45,463 bases of DNA from Aneurinibacillus terranovensis DSM 18919 (GCF_000430625.1 NZ_KE387174.1:1-45463); one strand, 5' to 3'; positions 30,718 through 39,880 are shown, counted from the stretch's first letter. Made by a program: numbers and translations. Notes: generated from the sequence alone by a model not told the origin.

Positions 30718-31602
30718 ATGCACGATTATACAATTCCCGTCGTGCTCGGCGTGACATTCGGCACGATTGCCCGCCTGATGATGATGCGTACCGATTACCG
30801 GCAGTACCCTACGTATCCGCAGGGTCGCATTATTCATATTACGCTTGGATTTATGGCGGCAAGTATTGGCGCGGTGGCGATTCCGTCGATTCTGTCTTCC
30901 AACTGGGCGGCTGTCACGTTTCTTGGCTTGGCGGCCCAGCAATTCCGCGATGTGCGGAATATGGAGCGCAATAGCCTGCAGCAGCTGGATTCAATGGAAC
31001 TCGTGCCGCGCGGCGCCTCCTATATCGAAGGAATTGCACAGGCGTTTGAAGGGAGAAATTATCTTGTGATGTTTACGTCTATCGTAACCACACTCGTTGC
31101 AATCGAGCTCGGCATGATTTGGGCGGTGGCCGCCGCGCTTGTGACGCTTGTAATTGATAAACGGAAAATGACGGGGAAGGAATTGGCCGATATTGCCGAC
31201 ATTGAAGAGGCTTCTGTGCGGATAGAGGGGCCTAATGTATACGTTGACACGATTTATATCATGAACATCGGCCTCAAAGCAGACCGAAAACTTATTGCGG
31301 AGCGGGGCATAGGAATGATCGTGAAGCCAAAAAACTTTAACAGCATTGTCACCGTTGCGAACCTCGGTCAACGCCAGGCGATGCTGCACGATATTTCCGC
31401 CGTATTTGGAGTCTACCGCGATTCCGGGGAACCTGCGCTCGTCCCCCTTGCAAAAAGAGATATGAATGATGGAAGAATCGGCCTTTTGCTGCTGCCGCAA
31501 CAAAAGGATGCGGACAAAATTAAGAGGGTACTGCAGAGAGTTCTCGTGCTTGATAGCGCGATTCGTTTGCCGGGTGAAGCAGACAAAACGGCAGGAAGAT
31601 AG
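30718..31602 (+). CDS. YIEGIA-family membrane protein
   Basis: 294 residues. It contains the family-naming motif YIEGIAQAF (about 101). Hydrophobic segments lie in the first half (VLGVTFGTIARLM, GFMAASIGAVAIPSIL) and around 120-140. The C-terminal soluble domain starts near residue 150. Spore-formers conserve this protein, and the molecular function is not known to me. Begins 3 nt after yphA; followed by the small capping-type gene. Confidence 0.85.
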   Translation: MHDYTIPVVLGVTFGTIARLMMMRTDYRQYPTYPQGRIIHITLGFMAASIGAVAIPSILSSNWAAVTFLGLAAQQFRDVRNMERNSLQQLDSMELVPRGASYIEGIAQAFEGRNYLVMFTSIVTTLVAIELGMIWAVAAALVTLVIDKRKMTGKELADIADIEEASVRIEGPNVYVDTIYIMNIGLKADRKLIAERGIGMIVKPKNFNSIVTVANLGQRQAMLHDISAVFGVYRDSGEPALVPLAKRDMNDGRIGLLLLPQQKDADKIKRVLQRVLVLDSAIRLPGEADKTAGR

Positions 31603-31624
31603 GAAACAAAGAGGAGCGAAAGCA

Positions 31625-31816
31625 ATGTCCGAATCACTTCAAAGCTATATTCTGGCCGTCATTACGATGGCTTCCGGAAACGTGGGCGGAGGGGCACCGA
31701 TTTTTCACGCCGCTTCGGAAGAGGAAATGCAGGGGATTGCCTTCACGCTTGAGAAAATTCTCGACGGTACGGCGCACGAGGTAACAACAGATACGCTTAT
31801 CATTGTGAAGCATTGA
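31625..31816 (+). CDS. Small partner protein of YIEGIA (capping complex subunit type)
   Basis: 63 residues: MSESLQSYILAVITMASGNV, a Gly/Ala-rich turn and an acidic helix, ending TLIIVKH. This family is regularly found next to YIEGIA genes and is named in current annotation as its capping-complex subunit; I rely on memory for that name. Start ATG 31625 with GAGGAGCG upstream. Function unknown. Confidence 0.75.
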   Translation: MSESLQSYILAVITMASGNVGGGAPIFHAASEEEMQGIAFTLEKILDGTAHEVTTDTLIIVKH

Positions 31817-31913
31817 ATGGACAGCAAGTATAAAGTACATTTGTTTTTCTTGCTTGTCTTACTGTTTCATTTTATGATAAATAGGACGTCTAATAAGAGA
31901 GGTAAAATTTAGT

Positions 31914-33230
31914 ATGGCATATCCAGTAGTAGCAATTGTCGGCCGCCCGAATGTGGGGAAGTCGACAATTTTTAACCGCATTGTAGGACAACGTCTGGCC
32001 ATTGTTGAAAATGTCCCGGGGGTTACGCGTGACCGTCTGTATAGCATGGGTGAATGGCTGGAACACCGGTTCCACCTCATTGATACGGGTGGAATTGATT
32101 TTGGTGACCACGATATTCTGCTCGATTCTATCCGGCAACAGGCAGAGCTTGCCGTTGATGAAGCTGATGTCATTATTTTTATTGTAGATGGAACGGTAGG
32201 GATCACCGATCAAGACCAGGAAGTGGCGAAAATGCTGTTCCGTTCGGGGAAACCGGTCGTTCTTGCGGTCAATAAGATCGACAATCCGAATCGCTTAAAT
32301 GATATTTACGAGTTTTATTCGCTTGGTTTCGGCGAACCTTATCCGGTTTCCGGTGCACATGCCATCGGAATAGGTGATTTGCTGGACGAGGTGGTTAAAC
32401 ATTTTCCGGCATATCAGGAGGATGAATACGATGAAGATGTCATTCGCGTATCGTTGATTGGCCGACCGAATGTGGGTAAATCATCGCTTGTCAACGCGAT
32501 ACTGGGCGAGGAACGTGTTATCGTCAGTGATATTGCGGGTACAACGCGGGATGCGATCGATACCCCTTTCACTGTCGGCGAACAGAAGTATGTGCTCATC
32601 GATACCGCCGGCATGCGCAAGCGCGGCAAGGTGTATGAATCGACGGAGAAATACAGCGTCATGCGCGCACTCAGGGCAATGGAGCGCTCCGATGTGGTGC
32701 TGGTCGTTCTGGACGGGGAACAGGGCATTATCGAGCAGGATAAGAAAGTTGCCGGCTACGCGCACGAAGCGGGCCGCGGAGTGATTATCGTCGTCAATAA
32801 ATGGGACGCGGTAGAAAAAGACGATAAAACGATGAAGCGCTTTACGGATGAAATCCGGGAAGAATTTAAATATTTATCATACGCGCCGATTTTGTTCGTT
32901 TCCGCGAAAACCAAACAGCGCGTGCATCAGCTTCTTCCGAAAGTAGCCGAGGTGGCCGAGCAGCATTCGATGCGGATTTCAACGTCAATCCTTAACGATT
33001 TGATTCAGGAAGCGACGACAGTAACACCGCCGCCCTCAGATAAGGGACGCCGTCTGCGCATTAATTACACTACCCAAGTAGCGGTCAAGCCGCCTACGTT
33101 TGTTTTGTTCGTCAACGATACGGAATTGCTTCATTTTTCATACCAGCGTTATCTGGAAAACAAAATTAGAGAAGCGTTCCCGTTTGAAGGAACTCCGATA
33201 CGCATATTGGCCCGTAATAAATCAGAATAG
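31914..33230 (+). CDS. der: GTPase Der (EngA)
   Basis: 438 residues. Two tandem G domains, each with the full set: G1 GRPNVGKST (about 9) and GRPNVGKSS (about 183), G3 DTGG and DTAGM, G4 NKID and NKWD. A C-terminal KH-like domain follows ([20 protein letters not shown]). Essential for late 50S ribosomal subunit assembly. RBS GAGAGG; start of the der-plsY-gpsA run. Confidence 0.97.
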   Translation: MAYPVVAIVGRPNVGKSTIFNRIVGQRLAIVENVPGVTRDRLYSMGEWLEHRFHLIDTGGIDFGDHDILLDSIRQQAELAVDEADVIIFIVDGTVGITDQDQEVAKMLFRSGKPVVLAVNKIDNPNRLNDIYEFYSLGFGEPYPVSGAHAIGIGDLLDEVVKHFPAYQEDEYDEDVIRVSLIGRPNVGKSSLVNAILGEERVIVSDIAGTTRDAIDTPFTVGEQKYVLIDTAGMRKRGKVYESTEKYSVMRALRAMERSDVVLVVLDGEQGIIEQDKKVAGYAHEAGRGVIIVVNKWDAVEKDDKTMKRFTDEIREEFKYLSYAPILFVSAKTKQRVHQLLPKVAEVAEQHSMRISTSILNDLIQEATTVTPPPSDKGRRLRINYTTQVAVKPPTFVLFVNDTELLHFSYQRYLENKIREAFPFEGTPIRILARNKSE

Positions 33231-33247
33231 GGAGAGAAGAGAAACCG

Positions 33248-33829
33248 ATGGGTGTACTTATCATTTTAGTTGGTTATTTGTTGGGGTCGATAAGTTTTAG
33301 CATTGTTGTTGCCAAGCGAATCCGCAATATTGATATCCGCGACTATGGAAGCGGCAATGCGGGTGCGACCAATACACTCAGAGTGCTCGGTAAAGGTCCG
33401 GCCATCCTCGTTCTCCTGCTCGATGCCGCCAAGGGGGCCGCCGCAGTCTGGATCGCACACATATTCGGCGCAGGTAACTGGGTCGTCGTGCTGGCAGGGG
33501 TCGCCTCTATCATTGGGCATAACTGGCCTGTTTTCTTTAAATTTCACGGAGGGAAAGGCGTCGCGACAACGATTGGAATGTTGCTTGCCCTTGCCCCCAT
33601 ACCGGCTTTGCTTTCAGTTATTGTAACAGTCGTTATTATCGCGCTGACCCGCTATGTTTCGCTTGGCTCACTTGTATTCGTTACGCTTATGCCTATTATG
33701 ATGTACATATGGAACAACCCGGCCCCTTATATAATCGGAACCTTACTCATAACGATACTCGGTTATGTCCGTCATTATGAGAATATTATGCGGCTCCTTC
33801 AGGGCAAAGAGAGAAAAATAGGAAAATAA
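33248..33829 (+). CDS. plsY: Glycerol-3-phosphate acyltransferase PlsY
   Basis: 193 residues, five hydrophobic segments. The three PlsY motifs are present: SGNAGATN (about 37), KFHGGKGVATT (about 98) and the C-terminal GYVRHYENI region. It transfers the acyl group from acyl-phosphate to sn-glycerol-3-phosphate, the product of the next gene. 17 nt after der. Confidence 0.96.
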   Translation: MGVLIILVGYLLGSISFSIVVAKRIRNIDIRDYGSGNAGATNTLRVLGKGPAILVLLLDAAKGAAAVWIAHIFGAGNWVVVLAGVASIIGHNWPVFFKFHGGKGVATTIGMLLALAPIPALLSVIVTVVIIALTRYVSLGSLVFVTLMPIMMYIWNNPAPYIIGTLLITILGYVRHYENIMRLLQGKERKIGK

Positions 33830-33845
33830 AAAAGGGGGAGATCAT

Positions 33846-34895
33846 ATGGTAGAGTCAAAGGACCGTGTAGCCGTTGTGGGTGCTGGAAGCTGGGGAACGG
33901 CACTGGCTACCGTGCTTGCGGAGAATTTCCCCCGGGTTGATCTGTGGGCTCGCCGTGAAACTCTTGCACAGGAAATAAATGAATCACATTATAACAACCA
34001 GTATCTGCCGGGTGTGCTTTTGTCCGAAAATATTGTAAGTGATTCTTCGCTGGAACGAGTGGTGCGGGATAAATCATTGATTCTGCTTGTCGTTCCGTCG
34101 CATGCCATGAGAGAAACGGTTCGCCGGCTCGTCCCCTATTTACGTGAGGATGCCATTATTACCCATGCAACAAAGGGAATGGAAATCAGTTCGTTAAAAC
34201 GGATGAGCGAAATTATCCGGGAAGAAGTTCCCGAATGTTTGCGAGCCCGCATTGCCGTGTTATCGGGGCCAAGCCACGCGGAAGAGGTAGGGCTTAAATC
34301 ACCGACAACGGTAGTGGTCGCTTCGGAATCAATGGCGATTGCCGAGCAGGTTCAGGATTGGTTAATAACCGGGCGTTTTCGCGTTTACACCAACCCGGAC
34401 GTGATTGGTGTGGAAATTGGCGGAGCTTTGAAGAATATCATCGCCCTCGGGGCAGGGCTCAGCGACGGTCTTCAGTTTGGCGACAACGCGAAGGCGGCAC
34501 TGTTGACGCGGGGTCTAGCGGAAATTGGACGCATCGGCATCGTTCTGGGCGCCAATCCCCTTACCTTTTCCGGTCTGGCAGGTATTGGCGACCTCGTTGT
34601 AACCGCCACAAGCCACCACAGCCGCAACTGGCGAGCAGGCAATATGATTGCGCAGGGTCTGACTACGGAAGAAATTCTGCAAAAAATGGGAATGGTTGTG
34701 GAAGGAATTAAAACAACAAAAGCGGTCTTTCATCTCTCTGAAAAGGTTAATGTGGAGATGCCAATCACACGGGAACTATACCGTGTGCTGTTTCAAGGAA
34801 AAGCGCCGCGCGAAGCGGTGGGTGACCTGATGGGGCGCATGCGGAAACACGAAATGGAAGAAGTAGCTCTCGCATACTTTAATCATAAGGAGTAG
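33846..34895 (+). CDS. gpsA: NAD(P)-dependent glycerol-3-phosphate dehydrogenase
   Basis: 349 residues. Rossmann motif GAGSWGTALA at residue 12, LSGPSHAEEV, the catalytic-Lys region GGALKNIIALGAGL, and RGLAEIGR. It reduces DHAP to glycerol-3-phosphate for PlsY. RBS AGGGGGAG; 16 nt after plsY. No good terminator is seen before spoVIF. Confidence 0.96.
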   Translation: MVESKDRVAVVGAGSWGTALATVLAENFPRVDLWARRETLAQEINESHYNNQYLPGVLLSENIVSDSSLERVVRDKSLILLVVPSHAMRETVRRLVPYLREDAIITHATKGMEISSLKRMSEIIREEVPECLRARIAVLSGPSHAEEVGLKSPTTVVVASESMAIAEQVQDWLITGRFRVYTNPDVIGVEIGGALKNIIALGAGLSDGLQFGDNAKAALLTRGLAEIGRIGIVLGANPLTFSGLAGIGDLVVTATSHHSRNWRAGNMIAQGLTTEEILQKMGMVVEGIKTTKAVFHLSEKVNVEMPITRELYRVLFQGKAPREAVGDLMGRMRKHEMEEVALAYFNHKE

Positions 34896-34969
34896 ATTCA
34901 TTAATCGGCACGTTTTTCCTGTCCCCTCATATATTGTAGGTGTACATTTACAGGAGAGGGGATGTCGGG

Positions 34970-35230
34970 ATGGCGAAAATACCTAAGATATTGTTAGATA
35001 AGCTGCAGGGGAAAAACTTTGATATGTCATTGCTTGAATCACTGGCGGGAAGTGTGAAAAAAGAGGATTTTGCCGATGAAGAAAAGGTGCGTAACCTGGT
35101 GCGGCAGCTGGCTGTTATGGCTGGAGTTGCTCTGGACCAAGACAAAGAAGATCGCATTATTGATTACATTAATAACCAGGGACTGCAAAACGGCGATTTG
35201 AGCACACTTAGCAACCTGCTAAAAATGTAA
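34970..35230 (+). CDS. spoVIF: Stage VI sporulation protein F
   Basis: 86 residues: MAKIPKILLDKLQGKNFDMS, then VKKEDFADEEKVRNLVRQLA and a C-terminal DLSTLSNLLKM. Matches the SpoVIF family, which in B. subtilis is a mother-cell protein needed for late coat gene control through GerE. ATG 34970 is set by GGAGAGGGG 9 nt upstream. A CATATATTG stretch about 40 bp upstream may be a sporulation-sigma -10 element, but the match is weak. Confidence 0.85.
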   Translation: MAKIPKILLDKLQGKNFDMSLLESLAGSVKKEDFADEEKVRNLVRQLAVMAGVALDQDKEDRIIDYINNQGLQNGDLSTLSNLLKM

Positions 35231-35332
35231 AACAAAATAGGCGTTATACCGTGTTACAAGCATATTCCCGGTCACATACTGTAGTAGTGGGTTCTCAAAC
35301 TAACTCGCTCTCATGTACAAAGCAGGGTGCAC

Positions 35333-35370
35333 AACAAAGAAGGATAACGGATGCGTTATCCTTCTTTGTT
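35333..35370. terminator. Bidirectional terminator between spoVIF and a convergent gene
   Basis: Perfect 17-bp stem (AACAAAGAAGGATAACG and its complement) with a GATG loop. The stop codon of the minus-strand gene lies inside the right arm. Confidence 0.9.
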
Positions 35371-35907
35371 TTCCTCCACCGTTGTTTCCACGGCTTCTTC
35401 TGAATGCTCTCCGGCTTGTTCTCCACTCAGTTCCATAAACGCTTGAACGAGCGGAGAATTCAATACGGTTAAAATTTGACGGAAGTCGATCGAATTCAAC
35501 ATTTTGGAAAGGGAAAGGGGTGTTTTATCTCCGCTTGTTTTGTTTTTTGCCTGGTTGGCCGACCAGCGCTCATACATGCCGAACATATTGTTCAATGTGT
35601 TGAGTGTCGTCTCCATTTCGGCCATGGTCGAGCGCATCTGGCTTGACCACTCTTGAACATTAACAATGGATTTTCGTATCTCTTTCGGTGACTTCGTCCA
35701 CAGCTGCGGGAGGTTTTTTAGCCAGTCCGGCATGGCCGCGGCGTCTTTTTTTGCTGGTTTCTCTTCCTTTAGTTCAAGGAGTTGCGGCTGTTGGACCACC
35801 GGTATTTTCTTGGAAGATGGTGTTTGCGTCGTACGGCCGGTTTTTCCTGTTTTACTTTTTGGTTTTGTTCTTGCGCCGTAAGGATTTCTCGTTCGTCGGG
35901 CGTTCAT
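35356..35907 (-). CDS. Uncharacterised basic/coiled-coil protein
   Basis: Not recognised. 183 residues: a very basic, Pro/Thr/Lys-rich N-terminus (MNARRTRNPYGARTKPKSKT), a hinge, then an amphipathic helical section (PDWLKNLPQLWTKSPKEIRK, QEWSSQMRSTMAEMETTLNT), a conserved-looking FRQILTVLNSPLVQAFMEL patch and an acidic tail. No signal peptide or membrane helix. ATG 35907 with GGAGAGGAG about 10 nt upstream on the minus strand. The lysine-rich head and its place among spore genes suggest a spore-associated or DNA-binding protein, but this is a guess. Confidence 0.75.
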   Translation of the reverse strand: MNARRTRNPYGARTKPKSKTGKTGRTTQTPSSKKIPVVQQPQLLELKEEKPAKKDAAAMPDWLKNLPQLWTKSPKEIRKSIVNVQEWSSQMRSTMAEMETTLNTLNNMFGMYERWSANQAKNKTSGDKTPLSLSKMLNSIDFRQILTVLNSPLVQAFMELSGEQAGEHSEEAVETTVEENKEG

Positions 35908-36065
35908 TCGGCATACTCCTCTCCTGTCGAGCGTTCTTTCCAGTCTATGCGCATGTTCCCTACTTGGTTCGATTCAGCTCGTGTCCCCTCTTTTTTGCAC
36001 GTTTTTCTAATGCTATAATGTGAGCATATTCAGTTCGATTATGGCGGGAGATAAAGAGGGGTACA

Positions 36066-36242
36066 ATGGAGAAAATGTTTTATGCGCTTAGCGCAATAGG
36101 GGTCATGTTCGCTTCTAATTTTGCGATTACACAGGCCCGTAAAATAACCGTCAAACCGTTTCGTTTTGCGCTTTCGACCGTGGCCTACGTGGGCTTGCTG
36201 GTTGCTTTTGTTTTAATGCTTGCCGTACTTGTCACGTTCTAA
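36066..36242 (+). CDS. yphE: DUF2768-type small membrane protein (YphE)
   Basis: 58 residues, two transmembrane helices (MFYALSAIGVMFASNFAI and VAYVGLLVAFVLMLAVLV) joined by a basic loop (QARKITVKPFR). Size, fold and position just upstream of the yphF/spoIVA genes match YphE. Function unknown. RBS GAGGGG 4 nt before the ATG. Confidence 0.82.
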   Translation: MEKMFYALSAIGVMFASNFAITQARKITVKPFRFALSTVAYVGLLVAFVLMLAVLVTF

Positions 36243-36266
36243 TAAGCCACAGGAGTTGTATTTTTC

Positions 36267-36602
36267 ATGCCAATCATTACTTTTAGTCCACAGGAAAAAC
36301 GCGTGGAGGTACGCCTCGGAGAAACGGTACTGCGCGCCGCTTCGAAGGGGCGCGTCGTCGTCTCACAGCGCTGCGGCGGCAACGGTTCATGCACCATGTG
36401 TAAAGTATTCATTTCACCGGATAGCTGTGTATCGCAGCCGAAAGAAGTGGAAAGAAGAATGCTGGGGGATGACAACCTTGCAAGCGGCATGCGGCTGGCG
36501 TGCCAGACGCTGGTGCAGGGAACGGTCAAAGTAGAGGTGCCGGAGAGCCCCTTGAAAGCCTACATCCGAGCCCAACTACGCAGCCAGAAGCAAGGAGAGT
36601 AA
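36267..36602 (+). CDS. Plant-type [2Fe-2S] ferredoxin
   Basis: 111 residues. Ubiquitin-like ferredoxin fold with cluster ligands CGGNGSCTMC (about 36-45) and a distal Cys in RLACQT (about 85). It is an electron carrier with unknown partner. No such gene stands between yphE and yphF in B. subtilis, so it is an insertion relative to that order. AGGAG about 11 nt upstream of ATG 36267. Confidence 0.88.
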   Translation: MPIITFSPQEKRVEVRLGETVLRAASKGRVVVSQRCGGNGSCTMCKVFISPDSCVSQPKEVERRMLGDDNLASGMRLACQTLVQGTVKVEVPESPLKAYIRAQLRSQKQGE

Positions 36603-36608
36603 TCGTAC

Positions 36609-37346
36609 ATGGATGATGCAAATAAAAAAAGAGCTTGTTCTATTATTTTCGCACTGTTGTCCTTTCTGTTCATATCCGCCTGCTCGTACCCGCGGGATCA
36701 GCTCGTTGAGAACTCGGTCCCGCCTCTGCAGCAGATTAAAATGGTGCAAGATGCCGTCGATAGTTTTCAAAAAGATACGCAGGTGCTCCCGATTGAAACA
36801 AGGGATGCGTCCACACCGCCATTTGAACGCTATCCGGTTGACTTTTCCAAACTCAAACCGAAATACATCCCCTATGTTCCGGGTATAGCGTTTGAAGCGG
36901 GGGAAAATTATATGTTTATTCTCGTGAACGCGGAGACGAAGCCGGAGGTGCGCCTGGTAGATTTGACCGTATCACAGAAGGTGCAGACCGTCCAGGAACA
37001 GGTGACACGCTATTTTGCCGATAAAAAAAGGTTTCCTTTCGGGAAAAAAATAGCGGACGGTTATTACGACATCGACTTTAGTAAATTGGGGACGCCTGCC
37101 GCCATGGTCCATGACGCGGCCAACGACCAGGAGCTTCCGCTGATCATGACGGAACGCGGTATTGTAGGTGTTGATTACAGCATTGATGTGAATCTCGCGC
37201 TAAAGAGTAGAAAGCAGAAGACAAAGATTGCTCCTTCTGAAGATATTCGTTCGATTCTTGTTGATTCGTCCCCGCTCGCCCCGGTGAAATCATTCCCGTA
37301 TCATCTCGTTAACGGGGAACCGCAGCTGGCGAAAGAAAATCGATAG
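36609..37346 (+). CDS. yphF: YphF-like lipoprotein
   Basis: 245 residues. A lipoprotein signal (ACSIIFALLSFLFISAC, lipobox ISAC at about residue 25) is followed by a soluble extracytoplasmic domain with no recognised motif. Place directly upstream of spoIVA matches yphF. Function unknown. GGAGAG 9 nt before the ATG. Confidence 0.8.
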   Translation: MDDANKKRACSIIFALLSFLFISACSYPRDQLVENSVPPLQQIKMVQDAVDSFQKDTQVLPIETRDASTPPFERYPVDFSKLKPKYIPYVPGIAFEAGENYMFILVNAETKPEVRLVDLTVSQKVQTVQEQVTRYFADKKRFPFGKKIADGYYDIDFSKLGTPAAMVHDAANDQELPLIMTERGIVGVDYSIDVNLALKSRKQKTKIAPSEDIRSILVDSSPLAPVKSFPYHLVNGEPQLAKENR

Positions 37347-37517
37347 CATACCCCCGTCCACGCACACATAGTATGAAGTATAAGGGTGCGTATGAAAGAA
37401 AAGTACCAGTCAAGTTTTCTTTATAAAAGGGGTCTATTTTCATGCCAACCCTCATAAGATTAGTAGTGTCCTTATATGTACAAGAAGTGGAACCGAATTC
37501 TTTGAGGAGGTATGGAA

Positions 37518-38996
37518 GTGGAACGCGTAGATATTTTCAAAGATATTGCGGAACGTACGGGCGGCGACATCTACATCGGTGTTGTAGGGCCGGTGCGTAC
37601 GGGTAAATCAACATTTATCAAGCGGTTTATGGAAACGATCGTCATTCCTAACATTGCCCACGAATCAGACCGAATTCGCGCAACGGATGAACTTCCGCAA
37701 AGCGCAGCCGGCCGTACCATCATGACAACGGAACCCAAATTCGTGCCTAATACCGCGGTTGAAGTTAAAGTAGCGGAAGGATTAAATATCAACGTGAGGC
37801 TGGTAGACTGTGTTGGTTACGCGGTGGAAGGGGCACGCGGCTATGAGGATGAAAACGGACCCCGCATGATTACGACTCCGTGGTATGATGAGCCAGTCCC
37901 GTTTGAGGAAGCGGCAGAACTCGGCACGCGCAAGGTGATTACTGAGCATTCCACCCTTGGGCTTGTCATTACAACGGATGGAACCATTGCCGAAATCCCA
38001 CGCCATGAGTATGAAGAGGCTGAGGAAAGGGTTGTCAACGAATTGAAAGAAGTCGGAAAACCCTTTGTCATCGTCATTAACTCGACACAGCCGGCCCGCC
38101 CGGAAACCGCTGCGCTTCGGGCTGAATTGGAGGAAAAGTACGATGTGCCGGTTCTTGCCATGAGCGTTGACACACTGGATGAAAGGGAAGGGCTCACTGT
38201 TCTTAAGGAAGTGCTCTTTGAGTTCCCGGTCCATGAAGTAAACGTCAATCTTCCTTCCTGGGTGATGGTGCTACATGACGATCACTGGTTGCGCAAGAAT
38301 TTTGAAGAAGCGGTCGGTGAAACGGTGAAAGATATTCGCCGCCTGCGCGATGTGGATCGCGTCGTTGGCTACTTTGCCGATTATGAATTTATTGAGCGCG
38401 CTGCGCTGGCTGATATGAATATGGGCCAGGGAATTGCGGAAATTGATTTGTATGCCGATGATGAATTGTATGATCGTATCCTAGTGGAGATCGTCGGCGT
38501 CGAGATACGCGGTAAAGACCATTTGCTCCAGCTGATGCAGGAATTTAGCATGGCAAAGAAAGAGTATGACAAGATTTCAGGTGCGCTCACGATGGTTCGC
38601 CAGACTGGATACGGCATTGCACCTCCTTCCCTTGAGGAAATGAAGCTTGACGAGCCGGAAATCATTCGCCATGGCTCCCGTTTTGGAGTAAGACTGAAGG
38701 CGACGGCACCGTCCATTCATATGATTCGGGTGGACGTGGAGTCCGAGTTTGCCCCGATTATTGGTACAGAAAAGCAGAGCGAAGAGCTTGTGCGCTACCT
38801 GATGCAGGATTTTGAAGAGAACCCGCTTTCGATTTGGAATTCTGATATTTTCGGCCGCTCGCTTAACTCCATTGTCAATGAAGGAATCTCGGCTAAACTT
38901 TCTATGATGCCGGACAATGCACGATATAAACTGCAAGAGACGTTAGAGCGCATCATTAATGAAGGATCTGGCGGTTTAATTGCCATTATCCTATAA
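37518..38996 (+). CDS. spoIVA: Stage IV sporulation protein A, spore coat ATPase
   Basis: 492 residues from GTG 37518, the same length and start (MERVDIFKDIAERTGG) as B. subtilis SpoIVA. The ATG at 37512 directly abuts GAGGAGGT, while the GTG is 7 nt away. Walker A GPVRTGKST (about 24), DCVGY and the C-terminal hydrophobic tail GSGGLIAIIL are conserved. It polymerises with ATP hydrolysis into the coat basement layer around the forespore and also licenses cortex synthesis. Expressed in the mother cell under sigma-E in Bacillus; I could not pick a convincing sigma-E site here. Confidence 0.97.
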   Translation: MERVDIFKDIAERTGGDIYIGVVGPVRTGKSTFIKRFMETIVIPNIAHESDRIRATDELPQSAAGRTIMTTEPKFVPNTAVEVKVAEGLNINVRLVDCVGYAVEGARGYEDENGPRMITTPWYDEPVPFEEAAELGTRKVITEHSTLGLVITTDGTIAEIPRHEYEEAEERVVNELKEVGKPFVIVINSTQPARPETAALRAELEEKYDVPVLAMSVDTLDEREGLTVLKEVLFEFPVHEVNVNLPSWVMVLHDDHWLRKNFEEAVGETVKDIRRLRDVDRVVGYFADYEFIERAALADMNMGQGIAEIDLYADDELYDRILVEIVGVEIRGKDHLLQLMQEFSMAKKEYDKISGALTMVRQTGYGIAPPSLEEMKLDEPEIIRHGSRFGVRLKATAPSIHMIRVDVESEFAPIIGTEKQSEELVRYLMQDFEENPLSIWNSDIFGRSLNSIVNEGISAKLSMMPDNARYKLQETLERIINEGSGGLIAIIL

Positions 38997-39024
38997 AAGT
39001 GGATCCAAATAACCAAATTTCGCG

Positions 39025-39055
39025 GGCTTCTCCTTCAAGGGCAGAAGCCTTTTTC
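39025..39055 (+). terminator. Terminator of spoIVA
   Basis: GGCTTCT / AGAAGCC stem followed by TTTTTCC. Confidence 0.8.
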
Positions 39056-39109
39056 CTATTTCCAAACAGCCGAATTGCAAAATCGGAGAGAAAATCGAAA
39101 GAAAATCCC

Positions 39110-39138
39110 TTGAACTGCTGCGTTTTCTATATTAAGAT
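39110..39138 (+). promoter_or_regulatory. Sigma-A promoter of hbs
   Basis: TTGAAC and TAAGAT with a 17-bp spacer. The leader would be about 115 nt. Confidence 0.6.
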
Positions 39139-39259
39139 TAGCTTGTCCCGGTAGAGAAGCCAATAAACAATAAATGTAGAGATTACGTATATTTATTAGG
39201 TAAATCGTTAACAACGTATAACAAGTAAAGCGTAACCTGTGGGAGGAGGTGAATGGATA

Positions 39260-39532
39260 ATGAACAAAACGGAATTAATCGCCAAAGTTTCCGAAGTTGC
39301 GGAACTGACAAAGAAAGATGCGACCAAAGCGGTTGACGCTGTATTTGATGCGATTACAGAAGCGTTAAAAACAGGCGATAAAGTACAACTTATCGGCTTC
39401 GGGAATTTTGAAGTGCGTGAGCGTGCCGCCCGCAAAGGCCGTAATCCACAGACAGGGGAAGAAATTGAAATCGCTGCAAGTAAAGTTCCTGCCTTTAAAC
39501 CTGGTAAGGCGCTGAAGGAAGATATTCAATGA
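39260..39532 (+). CDS. hbs: DNA-binding protein HU (HBsu)
   Basis: 90 residues: [44 protein letters not shown] (the DNA-embracing arm) and the C-terminal helix. Nucleoid protein that bends and compacts DNA. ATG 39260 is set by GGAGGTGA 8 nt upstream. Follows spoIVA as in B. subtilis. Confidence 0.97.
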   Translation: MNKTELIAKVSEVAELTKKDATKAVDAVFDAITEALKTGDKVQLIGFGNFEVRERAARKGRNPQTGEEIEIAASKVPAFKPGKALKEDIQ

Positions 39533-39581
39533 TTGGCGTACATATCGTGATTCCTTAATTCATTCTAATCATGAATAGACG

Positions 39582-39614
39582 AAGAAGCCGTGCACCTTTG
39601 TGCAGGGCTTCTTT
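39582..39614 (+). terminator. Terminator of hbs
   Basis: AAGAAGCC-TGCAC / GTGCA-GGCTTCTT stem with a CTTT loop; the trailing T run is short (TTATTT). Confidence 0.7.
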
Positions 39615-39620
39615 ATTTCC

Positions 39621-39880
39621 GTTAAAGAAAGTATATGTCGCTTTACAGTGTTAAAGCAACATATACTTTCCTCCATGGGTCACCTGAGAAAAACTCGCGG
39701 GAGTGTGCCGAACGTTGCTTTTTCGATGTGGAGTGTGTGGCCGGAAGGTCGATCAGACCGACAATTGTCTCCATCATTGAGGTACCCGGATGTTTTGTCG
39801 GTCCGACCTTCCGGTCACTAAGCGGCCGTTTCGCTTCCCTGCAGAAAAAGGACGAGCGGCAACGCCCGCGAGTTTTTCTC
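39621..39880 (+). repeat. 260-bp structured repeat, copy 2
   Basis: Full copy of the element at 1771-2030 with three substitutions by eye. The hairpin (39627-39670) has one mismatch here. The 16-nt terminal inverted repeat GAGAAAAACTCGCGGG (39686-39701) is perfectly matched at 39865-39880. It begins 6 nt after the hbs terminator. Frames of 86-111 codons run through it on both strands but have no independent coding evidence. Confidence 0.9.
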
